A stretch of DNA of 64,000 bases, from positions 3,596,001-3,660,000 of the forward strand of contig NZ_CP009454.1 of the NCBI RefSeq assembly GCF_000759475.1, read 5' to 3'. The notes under the pieces were generated by a model. The model worked only from the letters and a program-made list of their open reading frames with translations. It searched no databases and was not told the DNA's origin. The DNA comes from Pantoea rwandensis (lineage in GTDB: Bacteria > Pseudomonadota > Gammaproteobacteria > Enterobacterales > Enterobacteriaceae). This document shows, piece by piece, positions 8,240 through 17,852 of this stretch. Each line of letters starts with the position of its first letter. The first letter of the stretch is position 1. A program made the translations under genes and the position numbers.

Positions 8240-9385
8240 GTGAGTGAGAATCTGATTGAGTTGTACAGTAATCAACAAACCCTGTTTGGACGTGGCAGCA
8301 TTGACCGATTATTGCCGCTGCTGGCTGCCCATCCCCAACCGACATTGCTGTTTTGTGGTCGATCTTTCCTTAACGGTCCCGCCTGGCAGAGACTCGGTGC
8401 GGCACTCAATGACCAGATTCTGGGCTATGAGATTGTCAGCCATGAAGCCTCGCCTGATGAAATCGATGCCTGGGTCAATCGCTGGCGCGGTCATGTAGAT
8501 CGCGTAGTGGCGATCGGCGGCGGCAGCGTGCTGGATGCCGCCAAAGCCTTCAGCGCCATGATGCAGCATCCGCTGAACACCGCACGCTACCTGGAGAAAG
8601 TGGGCGATACGCCGGTTCAGGCGATCACTCTGCCGCTGATCGCCATTCCCACCACAGCGGGAACGGGCAGTGAGGCGACGCAAAACGCCGTGGTGACCGA
8701 TCAGCAGCATATTCAGGTGAAAGCCTCGCTGCGCCATCCGGTGTTTGTGCCACAGGTGGCCATTCTGGATGCCGATTTGCTCAAGGGCACGCCAGATAGC
8801 GTACTGGCAACCTGCGCCATTGATGCATTTACCCATCTGTTTGAAGCGTATCTGTCGCGCAAAGGCAATCTGTTTACCCAACAAACGGCGCTGAATGGGC
8901 TGCGGCTGTTCTTTCAGGCGTGGCCAAACCTGAATCGTGACGATGCGCAAGGTGATGAAGCGCGAGAAGCGATGATGATGGCTTCCTGGCTGGGCGGCGT
9001 ATGCCTGAGCAGTGCGGGATTGGGCGTGATTCATGGGATTGCCGGTGAACTGGGCGCTATCAAACCTTTCCATCACGGAGAAGTGTGTGGGCGTTTGCTG
9101 TTCCCATTCCTCGATGTGCTGGCGGAAACCGAACACGCTGAACAGCAGCGTTTGATGACACAGTTGGGACAAGCATTGTTACCGGACGATCCGGCGCCGA
9201 CCGCGCTGGCGCTCAAAGCCTGGTTGCAGCAGCATGCGATTGTGCCGTTCTGGCAGGATGGGCCGACCTTGAGCGCCACCGACGTTGACTGGATTGTCGC
9301 GCGCGCCAACAGTAAAAACGGCTGGGTCAGTTACGATGCCCCCACCCTCACCGAGATGATTACTGCGGCCTGGCACGTTGCTTAA
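8240..9385 (+). CDS. Iron-containing alcohol dehydrogenase family protein
   Basis: A 381-residue group III (iron-type) NAD(P)-dependent dehydrogenase. The N-terminal nucleotide-binding loop is AIGGGSVLDAAKA; TTAGTGSEAT is the phosphate-contact loop; the metal site uses the aspartate of CAIDAFTHLFEAY and histidines further on (HGIAGELGA, PFHHGE). The GTG at 8240 has AGGA upstream, and the product then begins MSENLIELYSNQQ; the longer frame from 8168 lacks a ribosome site. It is divergent from gntT and shares the region holding GntR boxes, so co-regulation with gluconate uptake is possible. The physiological substrate is unknown. Confidence 0.85.
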   Translation: MSENLIELYSNQQTLFGRGSIDRLLPLLAAHPQPTLLFCGRSFLNGPAWQRLGAALNDQILGYEIVSHEASPDEIDAWVNRWRGHVDRVVAIGGGSVLDAAKAFSAMMQHPLNTARYLEKVGDTPVQAITLPLIAIPTTAGTGSEATQNAVVTDQQHIQVKASLRHPVFVPQVAILDADLLKGTPDSVLATCAIDAFTHLFEAYLSRKGNLFTQQTALNGLRLFFQAWPNLNRDDAQGDEAREAMMMASWLGGVCLSSAGLGVIHGIAGELGAIKPFHHGEVCGRLLFPFLDVLAETEHAEQQRLMTQLGQALLPDDPAPTALALKAWLQQHAIVPFWQDGPTLSATDVDWIVARANSKNGWVSYDAPTLTEMITAAWHVA

Positions 9386-9403
9386 CATCGGTTGATTTAA
9401 ACG

Positions 9404-9431
9404 GTGCGGGCGCGCCAGAGCACGCCCGCAC
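9404..9431 (+). terminator. Possible terminator hairpin after the dehydrogenase
   Basis: A 9-bp GC-rich inverted repeat GTGCGGGCG / CGCCCGCAC with a 10-base spacer, 18 bases after the stop. No T-run follows, so it may be only a stabilising 3' hairpin. Confidence 0.45.
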
Positions 9432-9543
9432 ACCATCACTCTTCCGCCACATTACCGCGCCATGTGCGCCGCTTCATCTCACCGCGACTGCATATGCTTA
9501 GCGCATCGACAAAGCAAATAATGAATAACGTGTCAGATGACAC

Positions 9544-10374
9544 TCAGAGGGTAAACGGCGGTTTGCCTGCCAGCATCTGTTCGATCACCTGCAGCACACC
9601 CTCTTCATTATTGCTGGGCGCTTCATAGCGTGCGGCGTCTTTCACTTTTTGCGGGGCATTCGCCATAGCGAAGCTGAAGCCCGATTGCTGCAACATTTCC
9701 AGATCGTTGCCGCCATCGCCAAACACCAAAATCTCACTGCGATCGATGCCCCAGCGTTTACCGAGCAGATCGAGCCCATGCCCTTTGTGATTGCCAGGCA
9801 CAATCAGATCCACTGAGCCGTGGCCGCTGGAGGTCGCTGCGGCCGAACCCTGATGCAGGCGTTCGATATCGGCCATTAACGGTTCAACATAATCATCGGA
9901 GAGATTGAGGGCGAACTTGAAGAGTTTGTCATCCGCGACCTCATCGAGGCTGCGAATCGGCTTCAGACGGTGGCAGTAGTGGCGCATCTTCACCAGCCAG
10001 CTCTCCTCAAGACCTTCGAAGTAGTAGGCACTTTCACGTCCACAGAGGATATAACGCAGTTCCGGGTAGTGCCCGTTGTGCAGGGTATCGAGTACCGCAT
10101 CGATATCGTCACGGCTGAACGCGCCGCAGAACAGCTCTTCATCGCGATCGATGATCCATGCACCGTTTTCGGCGACGAAGGCAATTTCGCTGGAGATATC
10201 GGGGAAGAAGGATTTGAGTTGGTAATACTGGTTGCCACTGGCGACCACAAATTTGATGCCGCGCCGTTTCATTTCCTGATAACAAGCCTGAAAACGAGCC
10301 CGGTTGTACTGCTTTTTATCGTCGAGAAAGGTGCCGTCCTTGTCTACTGCCACCATTTTTACCACGGTCATCAT
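9544..10374 (-). CDS. Cof-type HAD-IIB sugar phosphatase, YbiV-like
   Basis: A 276-residue cytoplasmic phosphatase of the haloacid dehalogenase superfamily, subfamily IIB. Motif I is DKDGTFLDD with the nucleophilic first aspartate; motif II is FVVASGNQYYQL; motif III lysine lies in NHKGHGLDLL; motif IV is FGDGGNDLEML. The GNQYYQLKSFFPDI and FVAENGAW segments are very close to E. coli YbiV, which acts on sugar phosphates. The first motif reads DKDG where YbiV has DMDG. Two adjacent ATG codons follow an AAGGAG site; the first is used here. Confidence 0.88.
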   Translation of the reverse strand: MMTVVKMVAVDKDGTFLDDKKQYNRARFQACYQEMKRRGIKFVVASGNQYYQLKSFFPDISSEIAFVAENGAWIIDRDEELFCGAFSRDDIDAVLDTLHNGHYPELRYILCGRESAYYFEGLEESWLVKMRHYCHRLKPIRSLDEVADDKLFKFALNLSDDYVEPLMADIERLHQGSAAATSSGHGSVDLIVPGNHKGHGLDLLGKRWGIDRSEILVFGDGGNDLEMLQQSGFSFAMANAPQKVKDAARYEAPSNNEEGVLQVIEQMLAGKPPFTL

Positions 10375-10448
10375 GACTCCTTAGCGCGTTGTAGGGAAAA
10401 AAGGGTCGCAGACAGAATAACCTGGTGAAGGCAGAAAGCAGAGAGAAA

Positions 10449-10472
10449 CACGGATGGCCGTAGCCATCCGTG
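10449..10472 (-). terminator. Terminator after the RcnB-like gene
   Basis: A perfect 10-bp stem CACGGATGGC / GCCATCCGTG with a four-base loop, seven bases past the RcnB-like stop. Read on the minus strand it is followed by TTTCTCTC. Confidence 0.75.
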
Positions 10473-10479
10473 GGAGAGA

Positions 10480-10953
10480 CTAGTTGAACGCGCCGTTGAG
10501 CAACAGCGAGGTGATCACGCCAGTGGCGGCAGCAATCAGGACGTAATTGCCGTCAACGTAAGACCAGTACTCACCGCGTGGCGGCTCTGGCAGACGGCGT
10601 TCACGCCAGTCATCTACGCGATAGTGCGGGCCGCGGAATTCTGGCGGCATTGGGTGTCCGCGACGGAAATCGTGGCCGTTCCAGGCGAAGTGATCGCCGT
10701 CATGGTGTCCATCTGGGCCACGATGGTCGGCATAACGGTCATGATGATCCGGGCCACGGTCCGGGCCATGGTTGTAGCCATGATCCGGGCCGCGATCGCC
10801 GCCATGGTCAGGGCCACGGCCATGATCCTGATGCTGGTCGCCGCCGTGCTGCTGCCAGCGCTGGTCGCCCGGGCCATCTGCCCAGGAAACGGAAGAGAAC
10901 AGTGTGCTGCATGCAATAAGTGACGCAATAAGACTTAATGTTGTTTTTTTCAT
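10480..10953 (-). CDS. RcnB-family periplasmic protein with His/Asp/Gly-rich region
   Basis: A 157-residue exported protein. The start at 10953 is preceded by GGAGG; a signal peptide (MKKTTLSLIASLIACSTLFSSVSWA) follows. The middle third, about residues 30-95, is rich in His, Asp, Gly and Pro with repeated GPDHG/RGPDH units. The C-terminal half carries the RcnB-type pattern RGPHYRVDDWRERRLPEPPRGEYWSYV and ends in a hydrophobic stretch. RcnB proteins affect periplasmic nickel and cobalt; the histidine-rich insert suggests metal binding. Its metal specificity is inference. Confidence 0.8.
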   Translation of the reverse strand: MKKTTLSLIASLIACSTLFSSVSWADGPGDQRWQQHGGDQHQDHGRGPDHGGDRGPDHGYNHGPDRGPDHHDRYADHRGPDGHHDGDHFAWNGHDFRRGHPMPPEFRGPHYRVDDWRERRLPEPPRGEYWSYVDGNYVLIAAATGVITSLLLNGAFN

Positions 10954-11001
10954 GATGTTGCCTCCAATGATAACGGCAGTTACTGCACCGTCGAGAGACA
11001 C

Positions 11002-11897
11002 TATTCACCAATTAAAAACAAAAAAGGATTTCCAAAACTCTTAAAAACCGCAGACTTACATTAAATTACTACAAATTAGCGATTTCTTAACGGTTGTATC
11101 TTTTCTGACATTATCTGGTCTTAAAGTCAGCGGATTCATCCTACAGCGGAGAGGAAAGAAACCCGATCGCGAGGATCGGGTGGAGAATGCTATTTCCATA
11201 AATTGCATAAAGCGGGTAAACCCTAAAATTGAGGGTAAAACTGAAGCACACAACGCCACATCACTAGCATTGCGGATAAACAATACCATTTTAAAATGCA
11301 AAATTCTTTTAAAAACCCCTGCTTTTCGGAAAAAACCGTAAAAATAAAACGGTGCAGAAAAATAATCTGCTGTGCGACGGTTCTGAAGTACAAATAAGGT
11401 CTGTGCTCTGACCAGAATAGCGGTTTGATAAATTTCGTGCTCGCGCAGTGGAATGAAATGAACCGACTACCCGCGATAACCCCACAGCCACCAGGCGATA
11501 AAACACTGCCAAATCAATGCTATTTCGTTAAAAATGCTTCAGCAAAGCGTTTCCCTGACCAGACTTCAGCGTTATTCATCAATTCACCAGGCATTAATTA
11601 GCGAAAATAGCGACGCATCCCGATTAATTCACAATCGTGATTAATATCGCGCTAAATATAGTTCAGGTTCTATATCGATTATCGGATGTTTATTTCAACT
11701 TCGCTGTCAGCGTAAGAATATTACGTTACCGCTACTGTTTATTTCCGCGGGAAGAAATCGTGGAAAGAATAATAGTCAGTGCCAGCCTGAGGGGGATCAC
11801 GGTTGGTTAAACGGCTACGCTAAGTCCCCATCTCCCGCACGTTGCTGCGCCAGTACGGCATTAAACACCTGAGCGAGGCGCAACGGTGCCAGTGGAT
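11002..11897. other. Long AT-rich intergenic region
   Basis: About 900 bp between the RcnB-like gene and the DUF1272 gene without a convincing coding frame. It contains a perfect 7-bp hairpin CCCGATC / GATCGGG at 11162-11180, which on the minus strand runs into TTTCTTTCC and so looks like a terminator with no annotated gene upstream. The rest is AT-rich. A small RNA or lost gene is possible; I see no direct proof. Confidence 0.4.
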
Positions 11898-12137
11898 TCA
11901 GCGCGTCGGGGAAGCCGATAAATGACGCGTGGTCGAAGCCGGATGGCGCGCCAACGCCGCCGCCGGACGCACCGGACGGCGCACCAGCTCACCCTCACAG
12001 TTCGGACAACGGTGGTTCAGCGTCGTTTCCACGCACTCGACACAAAAGGTGCATTCGAACGAGCAGATACGCGCATCCGGTGAGTCCGGCGGTAAGTCTT
12101 TATCACAGCATTCACAGTTGGGGCGTAATTCCAGCAT
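11898..12137 (-). CDS. DUF1272 small zinc-finger-like protein
   Basis: A 79-residue protein of the DUF1272 family, recognised from the opening MLELRPNCECCDKDLPPDS and the cysteine spacing CxxC...C...CxxC...CPNC, which suggests a zinc-binding RING/ribbon-like fold. The C-terminus is less conserved and arginine-rich. The family has no established function. It stands alone, divergent from an AI-2E-family transporter gene. Confidence 0.85.
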   Translation of the reverse strand: MLELRPNCECCDKDLPPDSPDARICSFECTFCVECVETTLNHRCPNCEGELVRRPVRPAAALARHPASTTRHLSASPTR

Positions 12138-12319
12138 CGCTCATCTCCCGTCAGATTTTTCATCATCATCACCGTGAAACAACCTTTGCGCCAGCCCGCT
12201 GGCAGACATCAGCAGGACAGATCGGGACATCCGATGTCCGCACGCGTGGCCTAAAAGCATTACATTCCGCGTTTCACGTTCTATAGTTCAATCGCCACGT
12301 TTACTAACGAGACTATTGA

Positions 12320-13423
12320 ATGCGTATCAAAGGCCTTAACTTCGGTTTCTTTATTGTGATTTTAGCGATCGTCACGGTCGCCTTTTTCGATGTGCTGACA
12401 CCCTATTTCTCCGCCATTTTCTGGGCTGCCATTCTGGCGGTGATCTTCCATCCTTTAAAGTCGCTGTTACGCCGCAAAATGGGCGATCGTAACGGACTCG
12501 CTGCCTTTGCCACGCTGGCGATCATCTGCCTGATCGTGTTCACGCCATTAGCAATCATCACCTCGTCAATGGTGGTGGAAGTCAACACGGTGTACACCAA
12601 GCTGCAGAACAACTCCTCGCAATTCCCTGCGGTGTTTGCTGATCTGATCCAGCATTTACCGGGTTGGGCACAAAGTTATCTCTCCGACCATAATCTGAAT
12701 GACGCTGGCAAATTGCAGCAGAAGCTGTCTGAGTTCGCGCTCAAAGGCGGCCAGTATATGGCGGGCAGCGTCTTCCTGATCGGCAAAGGCACCTTCACCT
12801 TTACCGTCGGCTTTGGCGTGATGCTCTACCTGCTGTTCTTCCTGCTGAAGGATGGCGCGTGGTTGGTCAACTTAATACTGGAAGCGCTGCCGCTCTCCAC
12901 CTATGTTAAACATCATCTGATGGTGAAATTTGCCGCCGTCTCACGCGCTACCGTCAAAGGCACGGTAGTGGTCGCGGTGGTTCAGGGCGTGTTGGGCGGT
13001 CTTGCCTTCTGGTTCACGGGCATTGACGGCAGCTTACTCTGGGGTGCATTAATGGCGTTCCTGTCACTGATTCCTGCTGTGGGTTCAGCGATTGTCTGGG
13101 TGCCCGCTGCCATCTTCTTCTTCGCCACCAGCGCCATATGGAAAGGGTTGTTCCTGGTGGGTTTCTTCGTAGTGATTGTAGGCCTGGTGGACAACATCCT
13201 GCGCCCACTGTTGGTGGGTAAAGACACGAAAATGCCTGACTACTTGATCCTGATCGCCACACTGGGCGGCATGGAAGTTTACGGTATCAACGGTTTTGTT
13301 ATCGGTCCGCTGATTGCAGCGCTGTTTATCGCCTGCTGGAATCTGCTCTCGGGTCGTGACAACCGCGAAAACGCCGAAGAGATCGACGAAGAGTTTATCG
13401 AAGAGGGAAAAACGCGCGAGTAA
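12320..13423 (+). CDS. AI-2E family transporter (first copy)
   Basis: A 367-residue inner-membrane protein of PF01594 (TqsA/PerM/YdiK group). It starts with paired hydrophobic helices (FGFFIVILAIVTVAFFDVLTPYFSAIFWAAILAVIF), has a soluble loop around residues 90-150, and ends with the conserved PAVGSAIVWVPAAIFFF and DNILRPLLVGKDTKMPDYLILIATLGG region. The tail is very acidic (ENAEEIDEEFIEEG). Members export autoinducer-2 or sodium and protons; the substrate here is unknown. A second, divergent member follows 63 bp later on the same strand, so the two are probably co-transcribed. Confidence 0.87.
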   Translation: MRIKGLNFGFFIVILAIVTVAFFDVLTPYFSAIFWAAILAVIFHPLKSLLRRKMGDRNGLAAFATLAIICLIVFTPLAIITSSMVVEVNTVYTKLQNNSSQFPAVFADLIQHLPGWAQSYLSDHNLNDAGKLQQKLSEFALKGGQYMAGSVFLIGKGTFTFTVGFGVMLYLLFFLLKDGAWLVNLILEALPLSTYVKHHLMVKFAAVSRATVKGTVVVAVVQGVLGGLAFWFTGIDGSLLWGALMAFLSLIPAVGSAIVWVPAAIFFFATSAIWKGLFLVGFFVVIVGLVDNILRPLLVGKDTKMPDYLILIATLGGMEVYGINGFVIGPLIAALFIACWNLLSGRDNRENAEEIDEEFIEEGKTRE

Positions 13424-13486
13424 GCCGTTTCCCCATCAGGCGGTTGCTCTATTCGGGCAACCGCCGCTTACTGGAGAATCGCACCC

Positions 13487-14488
13487 ATGCACCAGGGTTG
13501 GTTAAAATCCCTCTCGCCACTGGCACAAGCCCTGTTTTTACTCGCTTGCCTGACAATTGTGTTGTTAGGACTACGGCTCGGCGCGCCGCTGATCAATCAG
13601 GTGCTGCTGGCCATCTTCCTCGCCGTGATGCTCGATCCGCTGATTAGCCGCCTGGCGCACTATCGTATTCCGCGCGTGCTCTCTTCCCTGCTGGTGATTG
13701 CCATCCTGCTGCTGCTGATCGTCATCACCATCATGTCACTGAGCGCCTCCGCTCCGGATCTGATCAAACTGAGCCGACAAGCACCCAATCTGGTGGCAGC
13801 CAAACTGCAATACCTCACGCTTTCCCTGAGTCAGATGGGCATCGTGCTTACCGCCGATGAGATGCTTAATTTTGTCGATGCCGGTGCCGTGGTGCGCTTT
13901 GTCACGACGCAACTGTCGTTAATCCCCGGCCTGCTTTCGTGGTGGTTAATGGTGTTCCTGATGCTGCTGTTTATGCTGATTGAACTGCCGCTGCTGAAAC
14001 GCACGCTGCGCGCCAGCAAACAGCACTCCGCACTGTTTATCGCACTGGAAGAAGGGATTCAGAGTGTGATTGTCTACGCGCGAGTGAAAACGTTGACCGG
14101 CCTGCTGGGCGGCGTGATTGTCTGGGGCGTTGCGCATCTGCTGGGATTGAAGTTCGCCTTTTTATGGGGCGTGCTGATGTTTATCTTCAACTACATTCCG
14201 GTGCTCGGGTCGTTTCTGGCAGCGATTCCGCCAGTGATCCAGACCTTTATCCTGTTCGATACCCAAACCAGCCTGATGATGGTGGGATTCTTTGTGGTGC
14301 TGAACCTGTTGCTCAGTTCGGTGCTGGAGCCGCTGATGCTCGGCAAGCGCCTCAATCTCACCCTAACCGTGCAACTGCTCGCCTTCCTGTTCTGGCAAGC
14401 GCTGCTCGGTATCACCGGCGCGATACTGGCAATTCCCCTCACCTTCCTGCTGAAAAAAGTCTGGCTGGCACTGCGCCAGCCAGAGTGA
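13487..14488 (+). CDS. AI-2E family transporter (second copy)
   Basis: A 333-residue PF01594 membrane protein. Conserved features include LLGLRLGAPLINQVLLAIFLAVMLDPL at the start, the central LKFAFLWGVLMFIFNYIPVLGSFLAAIPP motif, and NLLLSSVLEPLMLGKRLNLT near the end. It is shorter than the upstream paralogue and lacks its acidic tail, so the pair arose by an old duplication or independent acquisition. Position suggests an operon with the first copy. Substrate is not predictable. It ends one base before the truncated P-type ATPase, convergently. Confidence 0.85.
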   Translation: MHQGWLKSLSPLAQALFLLACLTIVLLGLRLGAPLINQVLLAIFLAVMLDPLISRLAHYRIPRVLSSLLVIAILLLLIVITIMSLSASAPDLIKLSRQAPNLVAAKLQYLTLSLSQMGIVLTADEMLNFVDAGAVVRFVTTQLSLIPGLLSWWLMVFLMLLFMLIELPLLKRTLRASKQHSALFIALEEGIQSVIVYARVKTLTGLLGGVIVWGVAHLLGLKFAFLWGVLMFIFNYIPVLGSFLAAIPPVIQTFILFDTQTSLMMVGFFVVLNLLLSSVLEPLMLGKRLNLTLTVQLLAFLFWQALLGITGAILAIPLTFLLKKVWLALRQPE

Positions 14489-14489
14489 G

Positions 14490-16514
14490 CTATCGGGCGA
14501 CGCGCCAGCCGCGCGTCAGTTGCTTCTCGATTTCCACCAGCACGAAAATCCCGGCGCTGACCGCGAGCGAGATAAACCAATATTTAATTGGCAGCGGCTC
14601 GGTGCCAAACAGCGTGTTCATCAGCGGCAGATAGATAATCATCGCCTGCAACGCCACCAGCACCAGCGTCACCAGCCAGATACCGCGGTTTTTAAGCAAA
14701 CCAGCATCCAGCGAGAAGCCATCGCTGTTGCGGCAGTTGAGCATATACACCCACTGGGCAGTGACCAGCATCTGCAACAGCACGGTACGAATGAACTCCG
14801 GCGAATAACCGCGCGGCTGCAGCCAGGCTTCCAGCACAAAGGCGCTAATCGAGATCAGCAGGCCGACGAAAACCACTCGCCAAATGGCGTAACCGTCCAT
14901 CACATGACTGCGCACATTACGCGGCGGCCGACGCATGATATTGCGCTCGGCGACTTCAAACGCCAGTCCAAATGAGAGCGTTGCCGAGGTCGCCATATTC
15001 ATCCAGAGAATCTGCACCGGCGTCAGCGGCAATAGATTGCCCATCAGAATCGCGATGATGATCAACAGCCCCTGCGCGAGGTTGGTCGGCATCACAAACA
15101 GGATAGTTTTCTTCAGGTTATTGTAAACACGGCGCCCCTCTTTCACCGCCGCCGCGATAGTCGCGAAGTTATCATCCGCCAGAATCATGTCCGCCGACTC
15201 TTTGGTCACTTCAGTGCCTTTGATGCCCATGGCGATGCCGACATTGGCCTGTTTCAGCGCAGGCGCATCATTCACGCCATCACCGGTCATGCCGACGATC
15301 TCCCCGCTCTCCGCCAGCGCTTTCACCAGACGCAGCTTATGTTCCGGGCTGGTACGCGCGAAAATATCGTACTCGCGCGCCGCTTTACTCAGTTCTGCAT
15401 CGTCCATGTGCTCCAGCTGATAGCCGGTGATGGCGCTGTCACTGTTGCCGATCCCCAACATCTGCCCGATGGCCATCGCCGTTTCCGGGTGATCACCAGT
15501 GATCATCTTGACGCGAATCCCCGCCTGCTGGCAGTCACGTATGGCGGTAATCGCTTCGGGACGTGGCGGATCCATCATGCACGCCAGACCCAGCATCATC
15601 ATGCCCTCGCGCAGATCGGCGTGATCGATCTGCTGCTGCCCTTCCGGCAGCCAGCGCCAGGCCGCGGCCACGGTGCGCAACCCTTCGCTGGCATAAGTGG
15701 TGATCGCGGCGTTCCAGTAGTCGCGATCCAGCGCTTCGGCCCCTTGCGCGCCCTGCTGCTGCTGACATAGCGCGAGCAACACATCCGGTGCGCCGGTCAG
15801 CAACAGGCACGCTTTGCCATCAATCAGGCAACTCACGGCCATATATTTGTAGGCCGAATCGAACGGCAGCTTGCTCAGCACCTGCACACTTGCCGAATGG
15901 ATGCCCGCTTTCGCCGCCAGCACCTTGAGCGCGCCCTCTGTGGGGCCACCGACAATCCCCCAATGGCCCTGTTGATCCTGCCTCAACTGGCTCTCGTTGC
16001 AGATATCCACCGTCTGTAAAAAGCCGTTGAGCAGTGCCTCATCGCGCTCTCCACTCTCTAGCTGAAACTCTCCTTTCGGCTCGTAGCTATTGCCACTGAT
16101 ACGCCAGTGACTATTCGCCAGCACCAGCGCTTTCACCGTCATTTCGTTCATGGTCAGCGTGCCGGTCTTATCCGAGCAGATCACTGACATGGCACCGAGG
16201 GTTTCTACCGTCGGCAGCTTACGAATGATGGCGTGATTGCGCGCCATTGACTGCACGCCTAGTGAGAGAATTATCGAGATGATGGCCGGTAAACCCTCTG
16301 GCACCGCCGCGACCGCCAGGCTGATCACTGCCAGCAGCAGTTCCGCCAGCGGGATGTCGCGCAGCAGATAACCGAACACGAACAGCGCGGCCATCATCAG
16401 CAGAATGATGTAGAAAATCGCCTTACCGAGTTTTTCAATCTGCACCAGCAGCGGGGTTTTTGCCTCTTCGATGGAGGAGATCATCGCGTTTATGTGCCCC
16501 AACTCGGCAACCAC
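14490..16514 (-). pseudogene. Cation P-type ATPase lacking its N-terminus
   Basis: The remaining roughly 670 residues cover transmembrane helices 3-4 onward, with PEGLPAI in TM4, the phosphorylation motif SDKTGTLT, the hinge TGDGVNDAPALKQA and six C-terminal helices. It resembles P2-type calcium/cation pumps of about 900 residues, so roughly 220-230 residues (TM1-2 and most of the actuator domain) are absent. Homology begins near GHINAMISS; upstream bases belong to hsdM on the opposite strand. The first available start would be an unsupported GTG at 16514. It has lost its promoter and should be inactive. The break marks the left edge of the accessory DNA. Confidence 0.88.
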
Positions 16515-17852
16515 AATGTGGATGGCACCGTGAGCAACGGTGGGCGGATCGGGATTATCCTTAACGGTTCCCCACTCTTTACCGGTGGTGCGGGCAGCGG
16601 TGAGAGCGAAATCCGTCGCTATATTCTGGAAGCCGACCTGCTGGAAGGCATTGTCGCGCTGCCAACGGATATGTTCTACAACACCGGCATTGCCACTTAC
16701 GTCTGGATCCTCTCCAACAAGAAAGCGCCTGAGCGTAAGGGCAAAGTACAGTTAATCGACGGCAGCAACTTGTATATCAAGATGCGAAAATCTCTAGGCT
16801 CCAAGCGAAATCGAATAAACAAAGCTTATCGAAAAATCATTACTCAAACCTTCGGTGATTTTGAGGTGGTGGATGCCACAACCCTGGAAGAACTGGGTCT
16901 GGAAAAAGCTGCGGAGCAAAAATCCAGCCGTGGTCGTCAGCCTGTCTCTGCTAAAACTGAAACGCCGAAAACCTTCGCCAGCAAAATCTTTAACAGTACC
17001 GACTTTGGGTATCGCCGCCTGAACATTGAGCGCCCGCTGCGTTTATCTGCTCAGGTGACGGATGAGGCGATTGCGACTCTGCGCTTTGCGCCGAAGCCGT
17101 TAAACGCGCCGATGGAACGTCTGTATGAAGAGTTCGCATCCCAATGGCATGAGGATACCTACGGTGATTTCTCCGAACTGGAAGTCGAAGCGCGCGCCAT
17201 CATCAAAGCCGAATTTGCCGAGCTGAAAGAGAAGCAGATTAAAGACCTGCTCGACAGCAAACTGTGGCTGGCACAGCGCGGGTTAATGGAAAAGGCACAG
17301 CAGCTTCAGGCAGCTCTGGGTACGCAGGCGGGTGGCAACACGCTGGTGAGCAATGACTTCAACCAGTTCCAGCTGACCCTGAAAGGAGCCATCAAAACCG
17401 CTGGCGTGAAGCTGGATGCGAAATAGAACAAGCAGTTAATCGATGCCATCACCACCAAAAATCCGGATGCCGAGCCGGTGGTGAAGAAGACGCTGAAAGA
17501 AGCCGCCCAGCCGCTGTACGGTGCGTTTGAATACAAAGGCAAGGTTGTTGAGTTTGAGCAGGACGGTGAGCTGCGCGATAACGAGAACGTGCCGCTAAAT
17601 CCGGCGATTGCCACCAGCGACCTGATTGAAAACTACTTCAAAGCGGAAGTGCTGCCACATGTGGCGGATGCGTGGATTAATGCTGATAAGCGCGATGCGA
17701 AAGATGGTGAGGTGGGGATTGTCGGTTATGAAATTCCGTTTAACCGCCATTTCTATGTTTATCAGCCACCGCGCGCGCTGGAAGAAATTGATACCGATCT
17801 GGATGCGGTCAGCGCCGAGATTATGAAGCTGCTGCAGGAGGTACATTCCTGA
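16504..17852 (+). pseudogene. hsdM: Type I restriction modification subunit HsdM, truncated with amber stop
   Basis: This is the C-terminal part of a type I DNA methyltransferase. Homology starts around [20 protein letters not shown], so the N-terminal half with the AdoMet and NPPF/NPPY catalytic motifs is gone. [33 protein letters not shown] and KVQLIDGS are clear. An in-frame TAG at 17424 interrupts the frame after VKLDAK; reading resumes in the same frame through [21 protein letters not shown] to a stop at 17850. Its final TGA overlaps the hsdS ATG. The methyltransferase cannot function. Confidence 0.9.

Noticed and set aside
9404..9431. Strong terminator after the dehydrogenase gene
   Set aside because: The stem is good but has no T-run; kept only at low confidence.
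10578..10923. Two long plus-strand frames inside the RcnB-like gene
   Set aside because: They arise from the repetitive GC-rich His/Asp/Gly codons of the minus-strand gene; no ribosome site or family resemblance.
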